Assembly (NCBI GenBank): GCA_016234115.1
Contig: JACRHD010000030.1
Span: 1-42,673 of the forward strand
Reading direction: 5' to 3'
Origin: Nitrospirota bacterium
Lineage (GTDB): Bacteria; Nitrospirota; Thermodesulfovibrionia; UBA6902
Length of the DNA: 42,673 bases
Shown here: piece by piece, positions 27,329 through 34,702 of the stretch
Layout: each line of letters begins with the position of its first letter
Position numbering within the stretch: the stretch's first letter is position 1
Translations under genes and position numbers: made by a program
The notes under the pieces: generated by a model
Databases searched by the model: none
What the model was told of the DNA's origin: nothing
What the model saw: the letters and a program-made list of their open reading frames with translations, nothing else

Positions 27329-29097
27329 ACAATAATTCAAGATTCAAGATTCAAGATTCAGGATTCAGGAATTCATTAGTTTTGAATTTTGAATCTTCAA
27401 TCTTGAATTCCCGCAAAGCGGGGCAGGGATTTACCCTCGTAGAGATCGCTATCGTGCTTGTAATCGTAGGGCTGCTGATCGGGATGGGGGCCTCGCTGAT
27501 AGGTCCTTTGACAAAAAGGGCCAAGCTGCACCAGTCAAGGGAGATCGTCAAGACCGCATATGAATCAATCCAGGGCTTTGCGGCAAAGAACAAAAGTCTT
27601 CCCGCAGACCTGGCATCATTGGGCGTCAAGACATCTGACGCCTACAACCGTCCGCTGTTTTATGATAAAATCGCCTTTGCCAACCTCTGCACAAGCGCCG
27701 GAACATATATAACCGTCAACGACAGCAGCACCGGGACGCTCTCGGCGAAAACCAGTGTCGCATTCATAATACTCAGCCAGGGAGAAAACCTGTGTACCCA
27801 GACAGGCGCGGCTTCTCCTTTTGCCATTGCCTTGGCTGACGCGACTGCCGCGTGCGACGACGGATCGAACGACGCCGCCTCCTATGACGACATTGTGATG
27901 TACCAGGACATCAACGCGCTCAGGGACAATATCTGCAATATCTTCAGTATCGTAACGGACAGTCTGCCTACTGCTACCGAAGAAACCGCTTATTCATCAA
28001 CGACCCTGGAGGCAACGGATGGGACGACCCCGTACACATGGGCCGTGTCGTCGGGTTCATTGCCCCCCGGCTTAACATTATCAAGCGCGGGTTCCGTTAC
28101 GGGAACGCCGACAACGGACGGAAGCTATAATTTTACTCTTCAGGTTACGGACAGCGACAGTCCGCAGAGGTCCGCGACAAAGAGTCTTGCGATAACGGTA
28201 AATCCCAACAAACCGAGGATCACATCGGAGTTCCTGACATACGGCACTGTCAACCAGGCATATCCGGGCGCGACCCTGAGCGCGACAGGCGGGAAGGCCT
28301 CATACACATGGGCGCTGCAATCCGGCGGCTTGCCGGCAGGCCTGACCCTGAGCTCCGGCGGAGTAATCTCGGGCACACCGACGACCGCGGGCACTTATTC
28401 CTTTACTGTGCGGGTCACCGACAGCGGTTCGCCTCAGAGGACGGCCGATAAAACGCTTTCTATCGCGATCAATCCGGAAAGCAGCAGCTCAAGCTCCTCA
28501 AGCAGCAGTTCAAGCTCTTCGAGCTCTTCAAGTTCAGGCTCATCATCCGGCTCAAGCGGCGGCGGCAGCGCCCCGACATGCAGTCTGGCCGCGAGCCCCG
28601 GCAATGTGCCGTATAATACTACCGCTGCGCTTACCTGGTCCGTGACGAACGGTCCGGCGCTTGTGTCTTTTTCTCCCACAAGCGGCACGTGTACGAACTT
28701 TTCAGACTCCACGGGCGGCTCCTGCGCTACTGCGGCAATCACTAATGAGGGTTCGACAACATTTACCGTTACGGTAACTAATGGAGCCGGCAGCAATACG
28801 TGCAATACCACTATCTACGGCGGATGTGAGGACTACCGGGTATGGAATAATTTAAATGATGAGTATGATTTTCGTATGGATGGATCATACTGTCAGGACG
28901 AAGTCGACGAGGACAATGAGATTACCGGCAGCAGTAAACGGCTCAATGCCGGCGAGACCATAGACAGGCTGTCGAATGCGAGCTCCGATTGCGGCGGAAG
29001 CGTAATAGATCAGCTCACATATAATCAGGCCATGAACGCGGACGTCTCCCCTGGTGATTACGACTGCCGGGTCAATTTTACCGGGACAGACAGGTAA
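27325..29097 (+). CDS. Large prepilin-like adhesin with He_PIG domains
   Basis: A 590-aa protein. Residues 1-35 form an unusual leader, followed by the prepilin motif GQG-FTLVEIAIVLVIVGLLIG. A pilin-like domain (about 37-210) is followed by two Ig-like He_PIG repeats (LPPGLTLSS...GTPTT...VTDSDSPQR and LPAGLTLSS...GTPTT...VTDSGSPQR, about 212-384), a Ser/Gly-rich linker (about 386-416) and a Cys-containing C-terminal domain with another Ig-like part and an acidic YDFRMDGSYCQDEVDEDNE segment. The start is TTG at 27325, coupled to the preceding stop. It is probably a minor pilin or pseudopilin carrying an adhesive or binding tip. The leader is encoded by a short intergenic-type repeat. Confidence 0.8.
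   Translation: MNNNSRFKIQDSGFRNSLVLNFESSILNSRKAGQGFTLVEIAIVLVIVGLLIGMGASLIGPLTKRAKLHQSREIVKTAYESIQGFAAKNKSLPADLASLGVKTSDAYNRPLFYDKIAFANLCTSAGTYITVNDSSTGTLSAKTSVAFIILSQGENLCTQTGAASPFAIALADATAACDDGSNDAASYDDIVMYQDINALRDNICNIFSIVTDSLPTATEETAYSSTTLEATDGTTPYTWAVSSGSLPPGLTLSSAGSVTGTPTTDGSYNFTLQVTDSDSPQRSATKSLAITVNPNKPRITSEFLTYGTVNQAYPGATLSATGGKASYTWALQSGGLPAGLTLSSGGVISGTPTTAGTYSFTVRVTDSGSPQRTADKTLSIAINPESSSSSSSSSSSSSSSSSSSGSSSGSSGGGSAPTCSLAASPGNVPYNTTAALTWSVTNGPALVSFSPTSGTCTNFSDSTGGSCATAAITNEGSTTFTVTVTNGAGSNTCNTTIYGGCEDYRVWNNLNDEYDFRMDGSYCQDEVDEDNEITGSSKRLNAGETIDRLSNASSDCGGSVIDQLTYNQAMNADVSPGDYDCRVNFTGTDR
27334..27410. repeat. ATTCAAGATTCAAG inverted repeat coding for a leader
   Basis: Tandem ATTCAAG units (27334-27360) and a right arm GAATTTTGAATCTTCAATCTTGAATTC (ending at 27410) form an inverted repeat of the same style as 12776-12852. 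Here it is in frame and encodes most of the prepilin leader. Confidence 0.7.
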
Positions 29098-29121
29098 GAT
29101 GGAGGGGTTAGAACAATAAGA

Positions 29122-29165
29122 GATATGAATTGCGCAGAAGCAAAAATGAAAATATGGTGTTTGTC
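29122..29165. repeat. Right inverted repeat of the pilin cassette
   Basis: GATATGAATTGCGCAGAAGC...TGGTGTTTGTC pairs with 26198-26240 in inverse orientation. The palindrome CCCGATGCATCGGG (29167-29180) follows immediately. Confidence 0.7.
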
Positions 29166-29205
29166 TCCCGATGCATCGGGACGGAGCCGTGTCTGACGGC
29201 TAAAG

Positions 29206-31305
29206 CTAAACCAGGCCCAGCACAATCTCCCTCGTCTCTATATCGACACGCTCCACCCTGACTTTCACTTCTTTACCGACGGCAAAGCTCTTCTTCCTGC
29301 GCCTGCCGGTGAGGCGGTAGCTTTTTTCGTCGAACCTGTAATAATCATCAGGCATTGAAGAGACGTGCAGGAAGCCTTCGACGAAAAAGTCCTTCAACTG
29401 TATTCTCATGCCGGATGAAGAAATGTTCGACACGATGCCGGGATATTCTTCCCCGACCTTGTCTTTCATGAACCATACCCTCATGGCATTTACTATTTCC
29501 CTTTCAGCTTCGTCGGCGGTCCGCTCCGTCTTTGAAGAGCTTGCCGCTATTTCCGGCAGGAGCTTTTCAAGGTAACCGAGCCTTTCTTTTGATAGGTTGC
29601 CTTTAAGCAGAGAGTCCCTGAGTATCCGGTGGACCACGAGGTCGGGATACCGCCTTATCGGCGACGTAAAATGGGTGTAGCTTTCAGACGCGAGACCGAA
29701 GTGGCCTGTGTTGTCGGTGGAATATTTTGCCTGTTTCAGCGAACGCAGGAGGAGGACATTGAGAAGGGCCTCTTCGACCTTTCCCCTGATCTTTTTCAGG
29801 ACCGTCTGGAAAGTGTTCGCATCCACTCTTTTAATCTGGAGGCCGAAGGAATTGAAAATGGGTTTAAGCTCCTCGAGCTTGTGCGGATCGGGCTTCTCAT
29901 GGACCCGGTATATCGACGGCAGTTCCAGCTTCTCAAGGTGAGAGGCCACGGCCTCGTTGGCGGCAATCATAAATTCCTCTATCATCATGTGCGCGAGGTT
30001 TCGCTCGGCCCTGACAATCGCCTCGGGCCTGCCCTGTATATCGAGAAGCACCTCAGGCTCCGGCAGGTCGAAATCGAGACTGCCGCGCTTTATCCGTTTG
30101 TCCCTGAGGATGTAACACAGCGCCTCCATCAGCTCAAAGCTTGCAAGCAGGTATCCGTATCTTGCCCTTTCCTCACGGTCCTTATCGACGAGGATTTTTT
30201 TCACGGAGGTATAGGTCATTCTCTCATTGCTGTTGATGACGCTCGGATAGAAGTCTTTTCTGATTATTTCCCCGCCCTTGTCGAAATGCAATTCAACGGT
30301 AAATGTCGGCCTGTCCTGTTTCGGCACGAGACTGCACAGGTCATTGGAGAGTTTTTCAGGGAGCATGGGGATGACGCTTCCGGGGAAATAAACGCTGGTG
30401 CCCCTTCGTCTGGCCTCAAGATCGACGGCAGAATCCCACGGCACGTAATGGCCGACGTCGGCGATATGGACAAGGAGCGCATAGCCGTCGTCCGTTTTGC
30501 TGATCGACACCGCGTCGTCAAAATCCTTCGCCGTCTCACCGTCAATCGTTACTGTCAATATGTCACGGCAGTCCGTCCTTTTGCGGAGGGTCAACTCTCC
30601 TGAAAGCTCCCTGACTTCAGCAAGCACGGCGGAAGGGAATTTGCGGGAGAGGGAATGTTCTTCGATGATCATGTCTATTTCATGGACCGGTTCGGAGACG
30701 TCGGATAAAATCTTCAGGACCTTGCCCTCCGGCGGCTTGATCGCGGTCGGATAGGAAGTAAGCTCGACAACCACGTTATTGCCGTCCTTCGCGCCGGCCC
30801 TGTTGCCGGGGCTGATCAGGATGCCGAAAGGTATTTTCCTGTTCTTTGGTTTTACAAAAAAGATGTCACCTTCGCGGTAAAAGGTCCCGATGACCTTCTT
30901 TTGGGCGCGCTCAAGGATCTTGATGATGCTCCCCTCCCTCTTTGCGGCGCTTTCCACCCTGACGATGACCCTGTCTCCGGACATCGCGGCAGAGGTCTTG
31001 CGCGGCGGGACAAAGAGGTCGCGCTCGCCCGGCTTGTCGGGGATGACAAAGCCGTATCCGTCCCTGTGTGCCTCGAAGTAGCCGGTAACGAGGTTCATCT
31101 TCTCAACGGGGCCATAGAGCCCATAGCGGGTCTTGAAGATGTCGCCGGATTGGACCAGTGATTGCAGTATCCTTTTTAAGGTCCTGTTCTCCCGCTTAAG
31201 GAACCCCGTTGCTTCGGAAATTTCCTTGAGGCTTACCGGCCGCTCGGTTTTTGTTTTGAGGAAGTTGAGGACTGCTTCTTTATTTTCAATGTCTCTTGGG
31301 ATCAT
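29206..31305 (-). CDS. rnr: Ribonuclease R
   Basis: A 699-aa 3'-5' exoribonuclease of the RNB family acting on structured RNA. It has an N-terminal winged-helix/OB region (LKEISEATGFLKRENRTLKR), cold-shock domains with GYGFVIPDKPGERDLFVPP, an RNB core with TIDGETAKDFDDAVSI (metal-binding Asp residues), and a C-terminal S1 domain (GIVSNISSSGMRIQL...VEGFLHVSSM) with a basic tail. The start at 31305 is an ATG with a weak ribosome binding site. It lies 34 bp after the cobA-hemD stop on the same strand, so the two may be cotranscribed. It converges with the pilin cassette. Confidence 0.95.
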   Translation of the reverse strand: MIPRDIENKEAVLNFLKTKTERPVSLKEISEATGFLKRENRTLKRILQSLVQSGDIFKTRYGLYGPVEKMNLVTGYFEAHRDGYGFVIPDKPGERDLFVPPRKTSAAMSGDRVIVRVESAAKREGSIIKILERAQKKVIGTFYREGDIFFVKPKNRKIPFGILISPGNRAGAKDGNNVVVELTSYPTAIKPPEGKVLKILSDVSEPVHEIDMIIEEHSLSRKFPSAVLAEVRELSGELTLRKRTDCRDILTVTIDGETAKDFDDAVSISKTDDGYALLVHIADVGHYVPWDSAVDLEARRRGTSVYFPGSVIPMLPEKLSNDLCSLVPKQDRPTFTVELHFDKGGEIIRKDFYPSVINSNERMTYTSVKKILVDKDREERARYGYLLASFELMEALCYILRDKRIKRGSLDFDLPEPEVLLDIQGRPEAIVRAERNLAHMMIEEFMIAANEAVASHLEKLELPSIYRVHEKPDPHKLEELKPIFNSFGLQIKRVDANTFQTVLKKIRGKVEEALLNVLLLRSLKQAKYSTDNTGHFGLASESYTHFTSPIRRYPDLVVHRILRDSLLKGNLSKERLGYLEKLLPEIAASSSKTERTADEAEREIVNAMRVWFMKDKVGEEYPGIVSNISSSGMRIQLKDFFVEGFLHVSSMPDDYYRFDEKSYRLTGRRRKKSFAVGKEVKVRVERVDIETREIVLGLV

Positions 31306-31339
31306 GAGAAGATTATAGGTCCTATAAGGCGTATAAGAC

Positions 31340-32911
31340 TTATTTTCCGGTGGCCCACTGAATTATCTCATTCACCATCGCCTCGATGGTCGCTTCTCTG
31401 GGCATGATGCCGACTTTCAGGCCCGCCTTTTCAACAGCCCTGGCGGTAACAGGTCCTATTACGGCTATCGCGACGTCCTTCAGCAGGCCGTCCGCGTCCT
31501 CTCCCGCTATGTCCATGAAGTTGTTGAACGTTGCCGCGCTTGTAAATGTGGCTATGGTGATTTTTCCTTCTTTTAAAAACCGCTTGATCCGCTTGCCGTG
31601 CAGGTCGGGCTTCACGGCCCTGTACGCGGTCACGACATCGATCTCCCCGCCGAGCTCCCTTATCTTCTCCGGCAGTATCTCTCGTCCGACTTCAGCCCTT
31701 GCAAGGAGAAATTTTACGCCCTTTAGCGCAGAAGCGCAGCAGTTCAGCAGTTCAGAAGTCTTTTCATTCCGCTCCTCTGCTCTTCTGCTCTTCTGCTCTA
31801 TTGCTCTAATGAGTCCTTCCGCATTAAACTCCTCCGGCACCAGATCGACCTTTATCCCGTAATTGCTAATCGCCGCTGCGGTCTTTGAACCGACGGCGCA
31901 AATCTTTACTCCCTTCAGGTCCCTGATATCAGTCCCTCTTTCAAACAATCTCCGGAAGAAGAATTTTACCCCGTTCGCGCTGGTCAGTATAAGCCAGTTG
32001 TATGAGGCGATCTTATCAATGGCTTTGTCCATTTCGGTCCAGTCTTCGGGAGGGACTATTTTGAGTGTGTGAAATTCAATTATCTCCGCTCCCATTTCTT
32101 CTAATTGTTCAAAACCCGACGAGTGTTCCCTTGTAATAAGAATGCGCTGACCGAAGAGGGGTTTATTCTCAAACCATTTCAGTTTGTCTCTGAGCTTTAC
32201 CACATCGCCGACCACCATTACGGCAGGCGGTTTGATATGGTTCTCTTGTACCAGGGAAGGGATGTTGTCCAGATTGCCGACAATCGTCGTTTGGTCGGCC
32301 CTCGTCCCCCAGCGGATAACCGCCACAGGTGTTTCAGGACTCCTGCCGTTTTCAATAAGTTTCTGACGAACGACCGAGATGTTCTTCACCGTCATGAGAA
32401 ATACGATGGTCCCGACGCCTGTAGCAAGTTTCGCCCAGTCAATCGAGCTCTCTTTCTTGTCCGCGTCTTCATATCCGGGGACAATCGCAAGCGAGGAGGA
32501 ATACAGCCTGTGCGTAAGCGGTATCCCCGCGTATGCCGGAGCGGCAATCGCGGAACTTACGCCGGGGACGATCTCGAACTCTATGCCTTCGCCCGCCAGG
32601 GTCTCCGCCTCTTCCCCGCCCCTGCCGAATACAAACGGGTCGCCCCCTTTCAGGCGGCAAATCATCTTGCCTTCCTTTGCCTTTTCGACAAGGGTCCTGT
32701 TTATCTCGTCCTGCGTCATCGTGTGCTGCCCGCCGCGCTTGCCCGCGTAAATAAATTCAGCGTCGCCGCTTATGTAGTTCAGCACCTGGGCGTTGAGATG
32801 AAAGTCATAAACCACCACCTCCGCCTTCTGAAGACACTTCAGTCCCTTTACTGTAAGGAGACTGATGTCCCCCGGCCCCGCGCCGACTATGTAGACTTTG
32901 CCTGGTTTCAT
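31340..32911 (-). CDS. cobA-hemD: Uroporphyrinogen-III methyltransferase/synthase fusion
   Basis: A 523-aa fusion. Residues 1-240 are the SAM-dependent uroporphyrinogen-III C-methyltransferase (VYIVGAGPGDISLLTVKGL, CRLKGGDPFVFGRGGEE); residues about 250-523 are uroporphyrinogen-III synthase (HemD fold, with TSANGVKFFF, CAVGSKTAAAI and FTSAATFNNF). It makes and then methylates the macrocycle, the branch point to siroheme, cobalamin or heme d1. Residues about 367-395 (EQKSRRAEERNEKTSELLNC and following) are extra compared with usual HemD and are encoded by a repeat. No other hem genes are adjacent. Confidence 0.93.
   Translation of the reverse strand: MKPGKVYIVGAGPGDISLLTVKGLKCLQKAEVVVYDFHLNAQVLNYISGDAEFIYAGKRGGQHTMTQDEINRTLVEKAKEGKMICRLKGGDPFVFGRGGEEAETLAGEGIEFEIVPGVSSAIAAPAYAGIPLTHRLYSSSLAIVPGYEDADKKESSIDWAKLATGVGTIVFLMTVKNISVVRQKLIENGRSPETPVAVIRWGTRADQTTIVGNLDNIPSLVQENHIKPPAVMVVGDVVKLRDKLKWFENKPLFGQRILITREHSSGFEQLEEMGAEIIEFHTLKIVPPEDWTEMDKAIDKIASYNWLILTSANGVKFFFRRLFERGTDIRDLKGVKICAVGSKTAAAISNYGIKVDLVPEEFNAEGLIRAIEQKSRRAEERNEKTSELLNCCASALKGVKFLLARAEVGREILPEKIRELGGEIDVVTAYRAVKPDLHGKRIKRFLKEGKITIATFTSAATFNNFMDIAGEDADGLLKDVAIAVIGPVTARAVEKAGLKVGIMPREATIEAMVNEIIQWATGK
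31725..31809. repeat. Intergenic-type repeat inside hemD coding sequence
   Basis: On the minus strand: tandem AGAGCAGAAGAGCAGAAG units, a centre GAATGAAAAGACTTC, then TGAACTGCTGAACTGCTGCG. This low-complexity near-palindromic pattern is characteristic of noncoding dispersed repeats. A short relative occurs at about 34088-34118 (AAAGAGCGGAAGCGCAGCAG). It keeps the frame open and adds about 28 residues to a loop. Confidence 0.7.
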
Positions 32912-32930
32912 TTTGGGTTTTTGGTTCCCC

Positions 32931-33014
32931 TCTTTGGTAAAGAGGGGTTAGGGGAGATTTTTTGAATAATTAATTTTCAAAATCCCCCTTCATCCCCCTT
33001 TTACAAAGGGGGAG
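32931..33014. repeat. CCCCCTT / AGGGGG dispersed element, copy B3
   Basis: CCCCTCTTT-GGTA-AAGAGGGG and TTAGGGGAGATTTT come first, then AAAATCCCCCTTCATCCCCCTTTTACAAAGGGGGA. The halves are swapped relative to 17843-17921 and separated by a 25-nt AT-rich spacer. It lies in the 478-bp gap upstream of cobA-hemD and the PEP-CTERM gene. Confidence 0.7.
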
Positions 33015-33106
33015 TAATGTATTCATGCTCAATGAAGCGCATGGATAATATTCCTTAGCTATTCATGATAACATAATCGCCGTACGTTCGGCTCTAACTC
33101 CTTCTC

Positions 33107-33389
33107 CACTGTGACACGGCACAATTCTGTTACATCGAAATATGTGACAGGCACACATCAAAGCTCATTAATCCCGCCCCCTGACTTAAGCCCGCAGCCT
33201 TGTAACCACCTGATTTTCAAAAAAAAAAAAAAAAATGAAAAAGGCTCTTTAATGGTAAGAATGTTTCCTTTGGGGCTTATCATAAAGGGCGCTTAGTTAT
33301 TATCCATTGAGTAAAGTTGGATTGGATTAAATTCAAAGCCGCTTTGCGGTGATATTTTAAATTTTTATTCAGGAAGGAGATGAAGAATA
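33107..33389 (+). promoter_or_regulatory. Duplicated leader of PEP-CTERM gene 1 (copy A)
   Basis: It contains GTGACACGGCAC, the inverted repeat CTGTTACAT-CGAAAT-ATGTGACAG (33127-33150), a variable spacer, TAACCACCTGATTTTC, an A17 tract (33219-33235), ATGAAAAAGGCTCTTTA, and about 110 nt from ATGGTAAGAATG to GCGGTGATAT that are almost identical to 34870-34972. The hairpin CCGC-TTT-GCGG lies near 33339-33349. A TTGAGT and TAAATT pair with a 15-nt spacer (33308-33334) could be a promoter. GGAAGGAG precedes the ATG at 33390. Compared with copy B, 17 nt are missing after CTCTTTA. Confidence 0.65.
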
Positions 33390-33938
33390 ATGAAGAGATT
33401 AGTTATGTTTCTATTTATAACAGTAATGGTTCTGGGAGTCTCAATGGGAGGGTTTCCCTCGTCAGCTTCCGCTCAAATTACGTGGTCTAACGAGACTTAT
33501 ACGGCGCTGGCCGGAGCATCCAAAAGCTACCCGTATTATCAAAGCAATCAAACGACGTACGCTTATTCTGTATCAGAACTACCTATATCAGCACATAAGT
33601 CAGTGCCTCGAGATGGTACGGGTATATGCGCAAAAGGAATGAGCGAAATAACGTCTTCGACGATGTACGTTTGGGGCTATGCATGCGTTCCAAATGACTA
33701 TGATGGTGAATATGCTGGAGGAGGCGGGATGGCCTCATTCTCAGGAGATTATAGTGCATCCTTGCCGATGTTTCAGTTTACGTATTCATTTTTGAATAAT
33801 TATGGTGAAACCAACTTGTCTATTACGGATCTGATAAGTGGAAAAATCAACAATATACTTCTGTCAGGCAACGGGATTTCGTATATTCCAACTACTATCG
33901 GGCACGACGTAAGAGTGGAATTTAGTAATATTTGCTGA
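33390..33938 (+). CDS. Exported PEP-CTERM-type protein, frameshifted
   Basis: A 182-aa product with a signal peptide ([20 protein letters not shown], likely cut after ASA at about residue 28) and a Ser/Tyr/Gly-rich, beta-type exported domain. The frame stops at 33938, but the next frame continues without a stop to 34122 and encodes a PEP-CTERM sorting tail. One surplus base (or a 2-base loss) near AATATTTGC separates the two. As written, the protein would be exported but not sorted by an exosortase. The signal peptide region is similar to that of the gene at 35004, so the two genes share an ancestor or a duplicated 5' part. Confidence 0.7.
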   Translation: MKRLVMFLFITVMVLGVSMGGFPSSASAQITWSNETYTALAGASKSYPYYQSNQTTYAYSVSELPISAHKSVPRDGTGICAKGMSEITSSTMYVWGYACVPNDYDGEYAGGGGMASFSGDYSASLPMFQFTYSFLNNYGETNLSITDLISGKINNILLSGNGISYIPTTIGHDVRVEFSNIC

Positions 33939-34122
33939 TGCTTGGGATAATACTGCAGATGACATACCTATGTCCGATGATAAAACCCTAACCTACAGTA
34001 TGACTGCTGTAGCTCCCGAACCCATAAGCTACATCCTTTTTGTCACCGGCGGGACGCTGTTAGCGGGGAGAAGATTTCTGAAATGCGCAAAAGAGCGGAA
34101 GCGCAGCAGAGCAGAAGTATAA
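33931..34122 (+). pseudogene. Out-of-frame PEP-CTERM tail of gene 1
   Basis: Read one base out of the upstream frame, this gives [16 protein letters not shown], then [20 protein letters not shown] and RRFLK. That is a full PEP-CTERM signal: a PEP motif, a hydrophobic helix and an Arg-rich end. The stop is at 34120-34122. The extra C-terminal residues ([10 protein letters not shown]) come from a GAGCGGAAGCGCAGC repeat. Confidence 0.8.
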
Positions 34123-34131
34123 AATGAAGAG

Positions 34132-34177
34132 GGGCACGTTCTTAATCTCCAGCATAAGGGAGATTAAGTGCGTGCCC
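34132..34177. terminator. Bidirectional terminator-like hairpin
   Basis: GGGCACG-TT-CTTAATCTCC and GGAGATTAAG-TG-CGTGCCC form a long stem with a 7-9 nt loop, between the end of PEP-CTERM gene 1 (plus) and the DUF2442 gene (minus). T-rich sequence (TATTAGTTTATTT) follows on the plus side. It would stop transcripts from both directions. Confidence 0.7.
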
Positions 34178-34184
34178 TATTAGT

Positions 34185-34445
34185 TTATTTCATCTTCAAC
34201 GGGAACCTCTCAGGATGTTCTATTATCTCAACGGTCAGGTCTATGTCTAAATCTGGCCAGTAAAAGTGGCCGGGATGAGGCTCCTCAACATTTAGAATCT
34301 TTCCGACCGGAACATCTTTGAACCACGGAAAATCTTCATAGGACATAAACAACTCTTTATCCCCGGCCAAAAGCCACACCCCGTTGCTGGAAATATGAGT
34401 TATCTCAACCGTTGCGATGTTTTTTCCAGGCGTTTTTGAACTCAT
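34185..34445 (-). CDS. DUF2442-family protein
   Basis: An 86-aa protein with the DUF2442 pattern: WLLAGDKELFMSYEDFPWFK, then VEEPHPGHFYWPDLDIDLTVE. The family is small, DNA-binding in character, and very often paired with DUF4160 proteins, as here; such pairs are suspected toxin-antitoxin-like modules, but function is not shown. It overlaps the upstream DUF4160 gene by 41 bp, using the first ATG in frame. The pair lies opposite in direction to, and between, the two PEP-CTERM genes. Confidence 0.75.
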   Translation of the reverse strand: MSSKTPGKNIATVEITHISSNGVWLLAGDKELFMSYEDFPWFKDVPVGKILNVEEPHPGHFYWPDLDIDLTVEIIEHPERFPLKMK

Positions 34446-34644
34446 TAAAATGCTCCTCTATGATATTTTCGATTTCCTTCAAATGAACTCTGGACAGGTT
34501 ATGGTTTTTTGCCAGTTCGATTTCCGGATCAAGCCAGAACTTTGCTTCGCCGTCAGAACATACAACGTGAACATGTATCCGTGCTTCTTCACGTGAAAAG
34601 AAAAAGAAGCGATAGCCTTTTTCTCTTAAGATTGTTGGGCTCAT
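34405..34644 (-). CDS. DUF4160-family protein
   Basis: A 79-aa protein of the DUF4160 family: MSPTILREKGYRFFFFSREE, then RIHVHVVCSDGEAKFWLDP and a C-terminal helix with the EHFNEFKNAW pattern. The HVHV and FWLDP motifs are typical. Partnered with DUF2442 at 34185. The start at 34644 has no strong ribosome binding site. Not a known enzyme; the stable pairing suggests a two-component small module. Confidence 0.8.
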   Translation of the reverse strand: MSPTILREKGYRFFFFSREEARIHVHVVCSDGEAKFWLDPEIELAKNHNLSRVHLKEIENIIEEHFNEFKNAWKKHRNG

Positions 34645-34702
34645 CTGTTATTTAAATCTTAACATATGAGAAATCCCTTGCACAAAAAAATACTTTTTCT
34701 AT

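Noticed and set aside
29629-30603. 324-codon plus-strand frame opposite rnr
   Set aside because: It is a shadow of the GC-rich rnr frame; no recognisable motif and no ribosome binding site.
33107-33389. Sigma-54 promoter or c-di-GMP riboswitch in the PEP-CTERM leader
   Set aside because: GGCAC is present but is not followed by a TTGC at the right spacing, and none of the conserved GEMM riboswitch cores can be found.
33931-33940. Programmed ribosomal frameshift joining the PEP-CTERM body and tail
   Set aside because: The site AATATTTGC is not a standard slippery heptamer and no downstream pseudoknot was apparent; mutation or a sequencing error is simpler.
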